Assembly (NCBI GenBank): GCA_025452255.1
Contig: CP104974.1
Span: 2,086,156 to 2,150,155, forward strand
Reading direction: 5' to 3'
DNA from: Devosia sp. A8/3-2
Lineage (GTDB): Bacteria > Pseudomonadota > Alphaproteobacteria > Rhizobiales > Devosiaceae
DNA length: 64,000 bases
In this document: positions 19,517 to 29,031 of the stretch, in pieces
Position numbering within the stretch: position 1 is the stretch's first letter
Layout: each line of letters opens with the position of its first letter
Notes under the pieces: model-generated
What the model was told of the DNA's origin: nothing
Database searches by the model: none
Seen by the model: only the letters and a program-made list of their open reading frames with translations
Translations under genes and position numbers: made by a program

Positions 19517-20807
19517 TTACGATCCGCTGCTGCGGGCGAGGATAGCGGCGGCGTCGGCGACGAAGGCCTGAGCCGCATCTTCGGGGGAGCGCATGCCAAA
19601 CGCGATCTCCGGGAGATATTGCCAAGCGCCTTGCTGACCTCGCCGGCGGCGGGGGAGGGGATAGCGGCAGCGGACCGACCGGGGCGCCAAGCGAGGCGAC
19701 GAAATCGAGTGCAGCGCGGCTTTCTGGCGTCAGATCATCGGCGACGGCGTTCCGCGCGGTCTGGGTGCAAGGCACGCCGCGTTCAACGCCAAGCAGCTTG
19801 GCGGCGGCTGGATTGTTGACGAAGTAGGAAATGAAGGCGGCGGCCTGTTCGGCATTTTGCGAGGAGCCGCTGACGGAGAAGAACTGCGAAGGCTTACGGT
19901 AATGCCCGCCCGCGCCATCGCTGATCAGCGGATAGCTGGCCGTGCCCAGCTTGTCGGGGCTGATGCCTTGATAGACCACCAGTTCATTGGAGTGAATCGG
20001 GGTGGTCGCCGCTTTGTTGGTGATGATCATGCTCGATTCTGCCGAGGCGGTGCTGAGCGCCTGATCTTCAGCCGAGACGATGACTCCGGCATCGCGTAGA
20101 TCGGCCCAGAGGCGGAACCAGTCGACCAGTGCCCCCTCATCGAAACCGATGGTGCCTTCGGCGGTATAAAGGGCAGAACCATTCTGGCGGAGCCAGTTTT
20201 CGAAGACGATATCACTGCCGGAAGAGTCTGACAGCACCTTGATGCCGTTGCGGATATTGGCGGCGGCAAAAGCCTCGCCCATCGCGCGGTAGTCGTCATA
20301 GGTGGTTGTGAGGTCCGGTGGCGCGACGCCGACTTCCTCGAAGACCGTGGCATTGTAGATCATCGTGGCTGAATTGCTGCCGAGCGAAACGCCATAGAGC
20401 TTGCCATTGACGCGGCCGCCGGCGACTCGGTCTTCGTCGAAATCGTCAAGCTTGAGCGTGCTGCCGATGAAATCATCCAGCGGAGCGATGGCGCCGCGCG
20501 AGGCATATTCGACGATGTAGCGGTAGTCCATCTGGAGCACGTCCGGGGCGGAGCCACCGGAAACCCGGGTGGCAAGGCGGGTCCAGTAATCGTCCCGGGC
20601 GATGAACTCGCCATCGATGGCCGTTCCGGTTTCCTCGGTGAATTTGTCGACGACCGCATAGGTTCGGTTTGCCCGGTCCTGCCCACCCCAGAAGGCGAGG
20701 CGCAACGAGGCCTGTTGCGCCTGGGCCGTGGACAGGCCCAAAGAAGTGGACGCGGCGAGCATCGTGCTGCCCAGAAGAAACTGGCGGCGCGGCATACGAA
20801 AAGTCAT
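19517..20807 (-). CDS. Orphan ABC sugar-binding protein, Tat-exported, two indels
   Basis: Solute-binding protein family 1, ~430 residues. Tat-like signal RMPRRQFLLGSTMLAA, mature start near AQAQQ. It shares the order of motifs with the binding protein at 15642-16927 (DYWTRLATRVSGGSAPDVLQMDY, AGGRVNGKLYGVSLGSNS, FISYFVNNPAAAKLLG), so the two are paralogues. The ATG at 20807 follows GGGAGG. The frame shifts near 19670 and 19622; the last residues (MRSPEDAAQAFVADAAAIL) lie in the third frame and end at 19517. It has no permease of its own and probably feeds the importer encoded at 12675-15581. It is divergent from the LysR gene. Confidence 0.82.
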
Positions 20808-20911
20808 GGGAACCTCCCTTGGATCATGCGGGCAGCGCTCTTGTGGCGCTTCTCCGAGAGCAGATTGACATGTCCAAGCGCACAAGAAAAATACGAACTA
20901 AGGTGATATCA

Positions 20912-20926
20912 ATAGATAAAACCTAT
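20912..20926. promoter_or_regulatory. LysR-type binding site (T-N11-A dyad)
   Basis: ATAG-N7-CTAT inverted repeat, which contains the LysR-family T-N11-A core. It lies 13 bp before the LysR ATG, in the divergent region with the orphan binding-protein gene. The expected site for autoregulation and for control of the binding protein. Confidence 0.5.
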
Positions 20927-20939
20927 CACTGGAGGGCAA

Positions 20940-21866
20940 ATGGATAAGTTATTGCGACAGTTCATCGCCATTGCCGAGACGGGGAGTATTCGGGCGGCCA
21001 CGGCGGTGCTCAACGTGACCCAGCCAACGCTGACGGTGAACATGCGCAAGCTCGAGGCGGATCTGAATGCGCGGTTGTTCGTCCGCTCGGCACGGGGCGT
21101 GCGGCTGACGCCTTATGGCGAGGTGATCTATGAAAACGCCCGGTTGATGCAGCGGCTGGACGACAATATGCGCAAATCAGTGGAGGAGATGCGAGCGCGC
21201 AATGAGCGGGGCATCAGCATTGGCAGCGGCTATTCTCGGTGGACCGTATTCGTGCGCGATGTGCTGCTACGCTATCAGCAGCGCAATCCCAAGGCCCCAT
21301 TGCAGGTGAGCCTTGGCGACCAGCTCCGATGTCTCGACCAATTGCTGTCGGGTGATATCTCGCTCTTTGTGTCGCACGAAATCCATGGATTGAACGCCGG
21401 TATCGGCGCGCAGTTCATCCGGCTGAGTCAGGTTTATAACGGCGTCTTCGTCCGCGACGGACATCCCTTGCTGGGCGCAGTGCGCACGCGCGAGGAAATC
21501 GAAGCCTATCCGGTGGTGACCAGTTCCACGGCGGAAAGCCGGCAGCAACGCTTCTTCGACGAAAACTGGCGCAGGCAGCGCGGCGAAGCGCCATTTGGTC
21601 GCGAAAGCTACATTTTCGGCTCGAACTCCATCTCGGCGTGCCTCGACTATCTGCGCAATACCGACGCTTTTCTGCGCATCTCCAACGTCATCGCGCCTTA
21701 TTTTGCCGAACAGGGCATAGTGGAAGTGAAGCAGGCGGGAACATTGGCCAGCATCCCCATGGGCATCTATGTGCTGGCCGAAAGGCGTGGCGAGAAACGC
21801 CTTGAGGATGTGTTGGAGTGGTTGATCGCGGCCTGCCGCGAAGCGCTGCCTCCGCCGCAGGATTAA
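20940..21866 (+). CDS. LysR-family transcriptional regulator
   Basis: 308 residues with an intact frame. The N-terminal winged helix-turn-helix spans about residues 1-60 (FIAIAETGSIRAATAVLNVTQPTLTV, recognition helix at TQPTLT), followed by a linker helix and a periplasmic-binding-like effector domain. Start ATG 20940 has GGAGG just before it. Divergent orientation with the binding-protein gene (start 20807) and the dyad at 20912 make that gene the likely target; the ligand is probably a sugar or a metabolite of it (inference). Confidence 0.88.
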   Translation: MDKLLRQFIAIAETGSIRAATAVLNVTQPTLTVNMRKLEADLNARLFVRSARGVRLTPYGEVIYENARLMQRLDDNMRKSVEEMRARNERGISIGSGYSRWTVFVRDVLLRYQQRNPKAPLQVSLGDQLRCLDQLLSGDISLFVSHEIHGLNAGIGAQFIRLSQVYNGVFVRDGHPLLGAVRTREEIEAYPVVTSSTAESRQQRFFDENWRRQRGEAPFGRESYIFGSNSISACLDYLRNTDAFLRISNVIAPYFAEQGIVEVKQAGTLASIPMGIYVLAERRGEKRLEDVLEWLIAACREALPPPQD

Positions 21867-22060
21867 GGGTGCTGGCGCGCGAGCTTGCCTACAGCGCAAA
21901 ACTCGGGGCGGTAGGGGCGGCCATGCATATGGATATCAGGGGGCCGGTATTCCATCTCGCGGCCAATCTGTCGGCCATCCTGTTCCGACAGGTCGTATGC
22001 CGGGCGGCGGACCCGCTGCTCAAAATCCAGGTCGATAAACGTTTCAGTGGCGTCGTACAT
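21863..22060 (-). CDS. DUF2934-like small protein, C-terminus uncertain
   Basis: Starts MYDATETFIDLDFEQRVRRP. The segment AYDLSEQDGRQIGREMEY matches the short DUF2934 pattern (R-AY-L-W-x-x-G-R-x-x-G-R-x-x-x-Y-W). A T seems missing right after this motif near 21960; with it the frame gives the expected Trp and stops at 21889 (57 aa), whereas as written it runs to 21863. Function of DUF2934 is unknown. The gene is tail-to-tail with the LysR gene. Confidence 0.5.
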   Translation of the reverse strand: MYDATETFIDLDFEQRVRRPAYDLSEQDGRQIGREMEYRPPDIHMHGRPYRPEFCAVGKLARQHP

Positions 22061-22086
22061 CGCGCTTCCTAAGTCATGGCGTGGGC

Positions 22087-22371
22087 TCAAGCCGGCGAGT
22101 GGCGCAGCACATCCTGCCATTCGGGGTGACGCTCGATCTGCGCCTTGGCGAACGGGCAGAGCGGGATGATGGTAACGCCGTCGAGCCGGGCGTCCTCGAT
22201 GGCCTGCCGCACCAATCGTTCGCCGACTTTGCGCCCACGGAGGGCCGTGGAGACCTCGGTATGATCGATGATCAATTGTCGATGGCCGACGCGGGTATAG
22301 GTCATTTCAGCTTCGATACCGTCGATGACGAGTCTATAGCGCCCTTTGGCTGGACCATCTTCCCGCTCCAC
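22087..22371 (-). CDS. GCN5-related N-acetyltransferase, short YidJ/NATD1-like form
   Basis: 94-residue single-domain protein. Motifs of the small GNAT family are present: AEMTYTRVGHRQLIIDHTEV, the acetyl-CoA pyrophosphate loop region RGRKVGERLVRQAIEDAR, and PLCPFAKAQIERHPEWQDVL at the end, which is typical of the family. Start is probably GTG at 22371; no strong ribosome site. The start overlaps the end of the DUF5996 gene as read, suggesting coupling. Substrate unknown. Confidence 0.78.
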   Translation of the reverse strand: MEREDGPAKGRYRLVIDGIEAEMTYTRVGHRQLIIDHTEVSTALRGRKVGERLVRQAIEDARLDGVTIIPLCPFAKAQIERHPEWQDVLRHSPA

Positions 22372-23344
22372 CGTTTCGCCGGCCGCGGGGGAACAGTTGT
22401 GATCTGTCCGGCGTCATGGGCGCGCACTGGCGGGGTTGCCCCTGGACCACATTCGAGTAAGTCACGGTCCCAGCGGCCCAGATCGGCGGCGGCATCATAG
22501 GTCGAGGCCAGAAATGCCGTCAGGGCTGCGTCGGGATCGGCAGCGGACTGCACGGCATCGTAAGGCAGAATGAACTCCGAAAGGGTGTCATGCCAAAACG
22601 CCGAAGCTGGCTGCACTGGCGCTTCCCTGAAGCCGTTCGGTGTCGGATAGGCGTAGGCGTAGAAGGCTGGGTAGTCGATGCCGCCACCCCCGGCCAGAAA
22701 CCGACCGAGGCAACCTCACGGTCGTAAGCCTCCTGGGCCACCTCGATCGGCAGCGCCGGGACGCCGCCGGGATGGAGGGGTGCACGCCGCCCCGAAAAAC
22801 GGGTAACGGCCAGATCGAAGCTACCCCAGAACAGGTGCACGGGACTGGATTTGCCTAGAAAGGAAGTCCGAAAGCGCCCAAATACCCGGTCGACGGCGAC
22901 CAGAGCCTGATGAAAACGATGCACAGCGTCGCGATCATAGGGCCGTTCACGATGGTCCTCTTTGAAAGGCACCGGATTGGGCACTTCGTTGGGCTCGCCG
23001 TTGAAAGTCGGTGTGCCGCCCAGTTTGGAAACCATTTCGACGAAGTTGTCGTGAAATTTGGCTACTGTGGAGCCTTCAAGCGGGAATGAAGCCGTGTGAC
23101 CCTCACCGCAGGTTCCCACCACCATGTGGTTCCTGAGGTCGAACAGGATCTCGATGCCGGGCCCGTCTGGGATTGGCGAGGAAGCCAGCCCGATTGGCGT
23201 GACGTAGAAGGTCGCGTGCCAGGAATGGTTGAGCCACGGCGTGTGCGCGAGCCGATATTTGCCGGCAATCTGCAAATAGAGGTGCAGCGCTGAACACGTT
23301 TCGCGCCAGCTGAGATAGTCGAGTTGCGGCCAGTGGTTGTTCAT
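22302..23344 (-). CDS. DUF5996 family protein, one indel
   Basis: About 310-345 residues, no signal peptide. Conserved family stretches are visible: WRETCSALHLYLQIAGKYRLA, TPWLNHSWHATFYVTP, HRFHQALVAVDRVFGRFRT, SPVHLFWGSFDLAVTRFSGR, and, after a frame change near 22690, SEFILPYDAVQSAADPDAAL. The true C-terminus is uncertain because the frame as written runs into the GNAT gene. ATG at 23344 follows GGAG. Function unknown; I recall such proteins near pirin- or stress-type genes. Confidence 0.7.
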
Positions 23345-23385
23345 TTCGCCTTTTCTCCATTCAGCAGGGGTGTCGGTGTTCGCCG

Positions 23386-24322
23386 TCAATCCGGGAGCGG
23401 GATGTGTTCGTTCCGGTCGTCGATCGGCAGGTCGAAGCGTCCCCGGCCCCAGTTCTGGGCGCGCCATTCGGCCTTGGCCTGTTCGATGCGCTCCGGGGAT
23501 GAGGCGACGAAGTTCCACCAGATGTAGCGTGGCCCGCTGAGCGTCGCGCCACCGAGGACCATCAGCCGCGCACCGCGATCGCCGGCCGCAACGGTGATCT
23601 TGTCGCCGGGGCGGAAGACCATCATCTGCGGGGCCTCGAAATCCTGACCGGCAACCGAAATCGAGCCTTCCACGATGTAGATGGCTCTATCCTCGTGGTC
23701 ATCCGGCATCGGGAGCCGGCTTCCGGCGGCGAGTTGCACATCGGCGTAGAAGGTTTCGGAGAACATGGTGGCGGGAGCCACTTTGCCGTAGGCGTTGCCA
23801 AGGATCAGCCGCACAGAGACGCCGCGGTCCTCGATAACCGGCAGCGCCGACTTGCCGTGATGCTCGAATGTCGGCGCCATGTCTTCATGGCGGTCGGGGA
23901 GCGCGACCCAGGTCTGGATGCCAAAGAGGCTGTGCGGGCCGCTGCAGGGCGGCGGCTGAGGTTCGTTCGGAATGGGATACACCACGCCCGGCAACCATCC
24001 AGTTCAACTCGCCGGGCCGGATGATCTGGTCGGCACCCGTGCTGTCGCGGTGATGAAAGTCGCCGCGAAACAGATAGGTCACAGTGCCCGAGCCAATATG
24101 GGGGTGTGGCCGCACGTCGATGCCTTGTCCGGTGAGCAGTTCGGCCGGGCCCGCCTGGTCGAAGAAAATGAATGGCCCGACCATCTGGCGCTTGGGGGCA
24201 GGCAGGGCGCGCCGAACTTCAAAGCCGCCAATGTCTCGGCTGCGCGGAATGATGAGCGTCTCGATCGCATCTGTTCCGACGTCTTCCGGACGGCCCGGTT
24301 CAAATGCTGGATTCCAACTCAC
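23386..24322 (-). CDS. Pirin family protein (bicupin), one indel
   Basis: Two-cupin iron-binding protein, ~311 residues, cytoplasmic; some family members are quercetinases or redox-sensing regulators. Metal-site His residues are visible in [17 protein letters not shown] and in [10 protein letters not shown], and the second cupin follows ([19 protein letters not shown]). The start is GTG 24322, supported by GAGGAGG before it. The frame shifts near 23977, between SHSERT and the NEPQPP segment. It lies upstream of DUF5996 and downstream of a LysR gene on the same strand, which may control it. Confidence 0.83.
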
Positions 24323-24501
24323 GCGCTATCCTCCTCTATTCCTTGGTGGTGCGGACGCCGGTGTCGAATGGCGATGAACCTGCACCGCGAATGTGTCCGC
24401 CGTGCAAACGTCAGCAATAACCTACCTAGCCAGTCGGCCATGGCAGGGCTAGGCGCGCGGCGCGCAGTACTGTGTCGTGGAAAGTGGAACGCGCTGCCGC
24501 G

Positions 24502-25368
24502 CTAGGGCGATGTCCCGAGCCGTTCGATCAGCAGTTCCGTGAGGACTGGACCTTGCGTGTGGGGAACTGGCTTGGTGGGCGGACGACGTAAACCCCCGCC
24601 GTCGGGGGCGGGTAGCGCTTCATCACACTCACCAGAGCGCCAGACGCAATATGCTCGTCAACGAGGCAATCGGGCAGCCGAGCGATGCCGAGGCCCGCCA
24701 AAGCGGCGGGAATGAGCGCGGTGCCATTGTCGGCCTTGAACCGTCCTTGCGGCTGAACCCTGACAATCCTGTCGCCGTCCATGAATTGCCGGGCTTCGGT
24801 GCCCTGCATCAGCGCTTCATGAGCGAGCAACTCTTCGGGCGTTTCGGGCGCGCCATGGGCCACGATATAGTCCGGGCTGGCGACAAGTTTTCCATAGAAC
24901 GGTCCGACACGCCGCGCCATCAGGTTGGAATCGGGGAGATAGCCAACCCTTATCGAACAATCGAAACCTTCCGCGACGAGATCGACGAAGCGATCGCTAT
25001 AGGCCGCGTGGATGTGCAGTTGCGGGTGCCGTCTGGCCATTTCCGCGAGCGCCGGAGCAGAACTCGGCAGGGCCGACGGAAAGTGGTGCCGCTACTCGCA
25101 GACGACCCCGTAGATCGCCATCGGGGAAGATGGTTTCCCGGGCCATCTCGATCTCGGCCACAACCTTGGCCGCATGGTCGCGAAAAGCGACCCCAGCCTC
25201 GGTAAGGGCGGCCCCGCGTGTGGTTCGCGCAAGAAGCTGCACGCCCAGTTCCGATTCGAGCCGGCCGAGCCGGCGGCTGACGATAGATTTGGAGACCCCC
25301 AAGCGGCGTGCGGCGGGCGTAATGCCTCCTGCATCGGCAACCTCGACGAATGTCTGCAGCTCTTCCAT
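24502..25368 (-). CDS. LysR-family transcriptional regulator, two indels
   Basis: About 288 residues. The helix-turn-helix is ITPAARRLGVSKSIVSRRLGRLE, followed by the effector domain (PQLHIHAAYSDRFVDLVAEGFDCSIRVGYL, a CrgA/AaeR-type pattern). I chose ATG 25368 (MEELQTFVEVADAGG), the usual N-terminus. The frame shifts near 25068 and near 24545; the repaired C-terminus reads LTELLIERLGTSP and stops at 24502. A LysR-like dyad lies 63 bp upstream at 25431. Possible targets are the pirin gene 180 bp downstream on the same strand or its own promoter. Confidence 0.82.
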
Positions 25369-25430
25369 ATCCACGCCGGCGTTCCTAAACTTGCGACACA
25401 GCTTCGCCCAGAGGGGCACTATCGCATCAC

Positions 25431-25446
25431 ATTGCGGAACTGCAAT
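25431..25446. promoter_or_regulatory. Candidate LysR box
   Basis: ATTGC-N6-GCAAT inverted repeat containing a T-N11-A core, 63 bp before the LysR start at 25368 and between it and the MFS gene end. A plausible autoregulatory site. Confidence 0.4.
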
Positions 25447-25520
25447 ACCGCTACTGGAGGGCCGCAGCGCGTGCCCTGACGGTGGCGGCTCCTGACCAGA
25501 TTAGGACCCGCCTCCATCGA

Positions 25521-26708
25521 TCAGGCGACCTTGGTTTGCAGGACCGTATTGGCGTTGCGATCAAGGACGCCGCTCCATAGCGTCAGCAATACCGCGGCAC
25601 CGACCAGAATGGCGCCGACCCAAGGCGTGGCGCCGAGGCCGAGCAGGGAATCCACCACCAGACCACCGAGCCAAGCCCCGACGGCGATGCCCGAGTTGAA
25701 CGCGGCTATATTGAGGGCGGAAGCGACATCGATTGCGCCGGGCCGGTGCTTCTTGGCGAGCTGAACGACGTAGAGTTGCAGGCCGGGCACATTGGCGAAG
25801 GACAGGAAGCCCGGGCCGCTCAACGTAACCAGCGCCAGTACCGGCGAAATCGCGGTGAAGGTAAACAGCGCGAGCACGGCCGCTTGCAGGGCGAACAGAA
25901 TGGTCAAGGCCTTGACGGGATCACGATTGGCGATCTTGCCCCCAGCAAGATTGCCCGCCGCGATGGCCAGACCATAGAGCACCGGGATCAGGCTGACGCT
26001 CCCTTCGGAAAATCCGGTGATCTGCTGCAGGATGGGCGCAAGGAACGTGAACGTCACGAAGGTGCCGCCATAGCCCAGCGCCGTCATGGCGAAGGCCAGC
26101 AGCAGGCGGCCCGACCCGAGAACACGGACCTGATCGAGCAGGCTCGCAGGCGGCGCCTTCTTGAGGGTGTTTGGTAGGAGGGCCGCGATACCGATAAGGG
26201 CGAGCAAACCCAGCACTACCACGGCCCAGAAGGTGGATCGCCAGCCGAAAGTCTGGCCGATATAGGTTCCCAAAGGCACGCCCGTGACGATGGCCACGGT
26301 CAGGCCCAGGAACATCATGGCGATGGCCGAGGCGCGGCGGTCCTCCGGCACCAGATCTGCCGCGATAGTGGCGCCGACCGAAAAGAACACGCCATGTGCA
26401 AAGGCAGAAACAACGCGGGCCGCCAGCAGGGCTTCATAGTTGGGGCTGAGCGCGGCGGCGCCATTGCCCAGGATGAACAATGCTATCAGCCCCAATAGCA
26501 GCGGCTTGCGTTCGACCCTGCCGGTCAGCGCTGTTAGGATCGGCGCGCCGAAAGTGACGCCCAGCGCATAGACGCTGACGATCAGCCCGGCCAGCGGAAG
26601 TGTAATATTCAGATCGGTTGCAACCGTGGGCAAAAGGCCGACGATCACAAATTCGGTGGTTCCGATCGCATAGGCCGCGATCGTCAGGGCGAAAATAGCC
26701 AATGGCAT
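25521..26708 (-). CDS. MFS drug/sugar exporter (DHA1, AraJ/YdhP-like)
   Basis: Twelve-helix inner-membrane major facilitator, 395 residues, frame intact. First helix segment PLAIFALTIAAYAIGTTEFVIVGLLP carries the GTTEF motif typical of the arabinose-efflux/chloramphenicol-type group. The loop 2-3 motif is GRVERKPLL. A second half begins near residue 205. Divergent from a LysR gene with a 23-bp palindrome in the shared promoter, so it is probably induced through that regulator. Substrate unknown. Confidence 0.88.
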   Translation of the reverse strand: MPLAIFALTIAAYAIGTTEFVIVGLLPTVATDLNITLPLAGLIVSVYALGVTFGAPILTALTGRVERKPLLLGLIALFILGNGAAALSPNYEALLAARVVSAFAHGVFFSVGATIAADLVPEDRRASAIAMMFLGLTVAIVTGVPLGTYIGQTFGWRSTFWAVVVLGLLALIGIAALLPNTLKKAPPASLLDQVRVLGSGRLLLAFAMTALGYGGTFVTFTFLAPILQQITGFSEGSVSLIPVLYGLAIAAGNLAGGKIANRDPVKALTILFALQAAVLALFTFTAISPVLALVTLSGPGFLSFANVPGLQLYVVQLAKKHRPGAIDVASALNIAAFNSGIAVGAWLGGLVVDSLLGLGATPWVGAILVGAAVLLTLWSGVLDRNANTVLQTKVA

Positions 26709-26802
26709 GACGAAATCCTCTCTCCTTCGCGACGGGCGTGAAGGACCGAGGTGAAACTTGCCGGCAATGTGGGTGAACAGACCTTGCGCGATAATCCGCT
26801 AC

Positions 26803-26832
26803 ATTAGACAATCACCTTTGAATTCAATTCAA
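26803..26832 (-). promoter_or_regulatory. Predicted promoter of the MFS gene, overlapping the operator
   Basis: On the minus strand: TTGAAT (26827-26832), an 18-nt spacer, TCTAAT (26803-26808). The -35 element lies inside the palindrome at 26814-26836, so a bound regulator would compete with RNA polymerase. Confidence 0.4.
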
Positions 26833-26836
26833 AGGT
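26814..26836. promoter_or_regulatory. Perfect 23-bp palindromic operator
   Basis: Arms ACCTTTGAATT and AATTCAAAGGT (11 bp, no mismatch) around a single C. It contains a LysR-type T-N11-A core (T26819, A26831). It ends 6 bp before the LysR ATG and overlaps its ribosome site, and faces the MFS gene on the other side. Confidence 0.75.
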
Positions 26837-26842
26837 AGGTTC

Positions 26843-27739
26843 ATGGACAACCGAGCGGGCGAAATGGAAGTGTTCGTGGCAGCTGCTGAACTGCGGAGCT
26901 TTTCGGCCGCCGGGCGCCGTCTGAAGCTATCGCCATCGGCGATCAGCAAGCTGGTGACCGGGATCGAGGACCGTCTGGGCACGCGCCTGCTGGTGCGCTC
27001 GACCCGGACCATGCAGCTGACGCCCGAAGGCGAGGTCTACCGGCGCGAGCGCAGCGCATTCTTGAAGATATCTCGGAAACCGAGCAACTCGTGGCCGGCG
27101 GTGGGCGAATGATCCCGCGCGGCCAGTTGCGCGTCAACGCGTCTGTCGGTTTCGGGGAACGCTGCCTGCTGCCGCTGGTGCCCGAATTCCTGACGCTTTA
27201 TCCGGAAGTGCAGCTCGACATCTCACTGACCGACGGCATTATTGCGCTGATCGAGGAACGCACCGACATCGCCATCCGCTCGGGTTCGATGAGCGATTCC
27301 GCCCTCAAGGCGCGCAAGCTCTGGAAAGCCGACGGGTTATCGTCGCTTCCCCGCCTATATCGAGGCGCATGGCCTGCCGACCACGCCGCACGATCTGGCC
27401 CGTCACAATTGCTTCAGTTTCAACTTCATTCAGAGCCTCAATGAATGGCCCTTTCGCGATCCGGGGTCGGCTGACATCTATCGCCTGCCCATCTCCGGCA
27501 ATATCTCGGTCAACAGCGGCATGATCATGCGTCACCTCTGCACGGCCGGCGCCGGTCTTGGCCGGGTGGGACAGTACCACGTGCAGCCTGATATCGACGC
27601 TGGTCTGTTGGTGCCTGTCCTGGAGGCCCACAATCCGCAAGATATCGAAGTGATCCACGCGGTCTTTGCCGGCCATGAGCACTTGGCAGCCCGCATTCGG
27701 GCATTCATCGATTTCATGGCGGGGCGCCTAGGCGACTGA
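26843..27739 (+). CDS. LysR-family transcriptional regulator, two indels
   Basis: About 299 residues. Helix-turn-helix in FSAAGRRLKLSPSAISKLVTGIEDRLG, linker, then an effector domain (RGQLRVNASVGFGERCLLPLVPEF, IEERTDIAIRSGSM). The frame shifts near 27057 and near 27335, returning to the first frame by 27521 (the C-terminus ends FIDFMAGRLGD). The start ATG 26843 lies directly after the palindrome. Divergent from the MFS exporter, its probable target. Confidence 0.82.
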
Positions 27740-27930
27740 TCACAGCGACGCATTCAGGCAGTGCTGCTCTTGGGAGGCGGAATCCATTGAACTTGTGGCT
27801 TCAATCGCCGCTGCGGCGGAGACAAACGTGACGGCGTGGGCGCGATTAGACCGGGCCCAACGCGAACCCATGTGTTTTCAAAATTACGGTCGATTTGGCT
27901 TGTCGTCCAAATGTCATGTCCGGCTTCTAG

Positions 27931-29031
27931 ATGGGCTATATGACAACCATCGTGCTCGACAATTTGACCAAGCGGTTCGGCGACAATCTGGCGGTGAATG
28001 GGGTCAGCTTTACGCTCGGGACGGGGTCTTTTACCGCCCTGTTGGGGCCTTCTGGCTGCAGCAAGACCACGCTCCTGAGGTTGATGGCGGGCTTTGAACA
28101 GCCGAGCGCGGGCACGGTTCATTTCAACGGCCGCCCGGTTGGCAGTCCTGACGCGATGGTGCCGCCCGAACGCCGGAGCACGGGCGTGGTTTTCCAATCC
28201 TATGCGCTGTGGCCGCATATGGATGTCGCCGCCAATGTCGCCTATCCACTGCAGGCGCGTGGCCCAGGGCGGGCGGCCATCGACAAGCGTGTTGGCAAGG
28301 CGCTTGAAATGGTTTCGTTGACCGGCTTCGAGCAGCGATCCGTCGATGGGCTTTCGGGCGGCCAACGCCAGCGAGTGGCGTTGGCACGGTGCCCGGTGAC
28401 GGGCACCGACATCATTCTGCTAGATGAACCTTTGGCCAATCTCGACGTGCATCTACGGGCCGAAATGCTGGACGTCTTTGCCCGCTTGCACGAAGAGACC
28501 GGTGCGACCATCGTGTTTGTGACCCATGACCAGTCCGAGGCGTTGGCGCTGGCGGACCGGGTCATCGTGTTGGACCACGGCGTGGTGCAGCAGTCGGGCC
28601 GCCCCGAGCAACTCTATAACGAGCCGGCCAATGCGATGGTCGCCGGTTTTGTCGGGCGTGGAATGTTCGTGTCGGCGCTGGTGTCCGAGGGGCGGGTGGT
28701 GCTAGCGGACCTGCCGGTTCCCGCTCGTGGTCACGCGCACGGCACCAAGGCGACTGTGTTGCTGCGGCCGGAAAATCTGGCCCTCACGGATGTCGGCGTT
28801 CCGGCGGTTGTCGTCGCTACCCGCTATTCCGGGGCCAGTTATGATACGACGCTGCGGCTGGCAAACGGGGAAACGGTCCTGCTCACGGCGCAGGAGCGGT
28901 TGGAGCCCGGTCGTCCGGTTCATTTTACCGTCGAGGATGCCTCGGATCGTGCCGGGCTGATCAGGGCAGGGGCAGCACACCCGCCGGAAGGCGACTGGCC
29001 AGCCGATCGAGTAGCGCCAGCAGCACTATGA
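27931..29031 (+). CDS. ABC importer ATP-binding protein (FbpC/PotA type)
   Basis: 366 residues, frame intact. Walker A reads GPSGCSKTT, with Ser where the P-loop Gly is expected. Other motifs are Q-loop VVFQSYALWPHM, signature [13 protein letters not shown], Walker B IILLDEPLANLD and H-loop VTHDQSEALALAD. The stretch LARCPVTGTD is also unusual (normally LARALV). A TOBE domain follows. ATG 27940 (MTTIVLDNLTKRFG) is an equally good start. The gene points toward, and its 3' end overlaps by 71 bp, the permease gene on the other strand. It probably serves that permease, as no other ATPase is near. Confidence 0.8.
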   Translation: MGYMTTIVLDNLTKRFGDNLAVNGVSFTLGTGSFTALLGPSGCSKTTLLRLMAGFEQPSAGTVHFNGRPVGSPDAMVPPERRSTGVVFQSYALWPHMDVAANVAYPLQARGPGRAAIDKRVGKALEMVSLTGFEQRSVDGLSGGQRQRVALARCPVTGTDIILLDEPLANLDVHLRAEMLDVFARLHEETGATIVFVTHDQSEALALADRVIVLDHGVVQQSGRPEQLYNEPANAMVAGFVGRGMFVSALVSEGRVVLADLPVPARGHAHGTKATVLLRPENLALTDVGVPAVVVATRYSGASYDTTLRLANGETVLLTAQERLEPGRPVHFTVEDASDRAGLIRAGAAHPPEGDWPADRVAPAAL

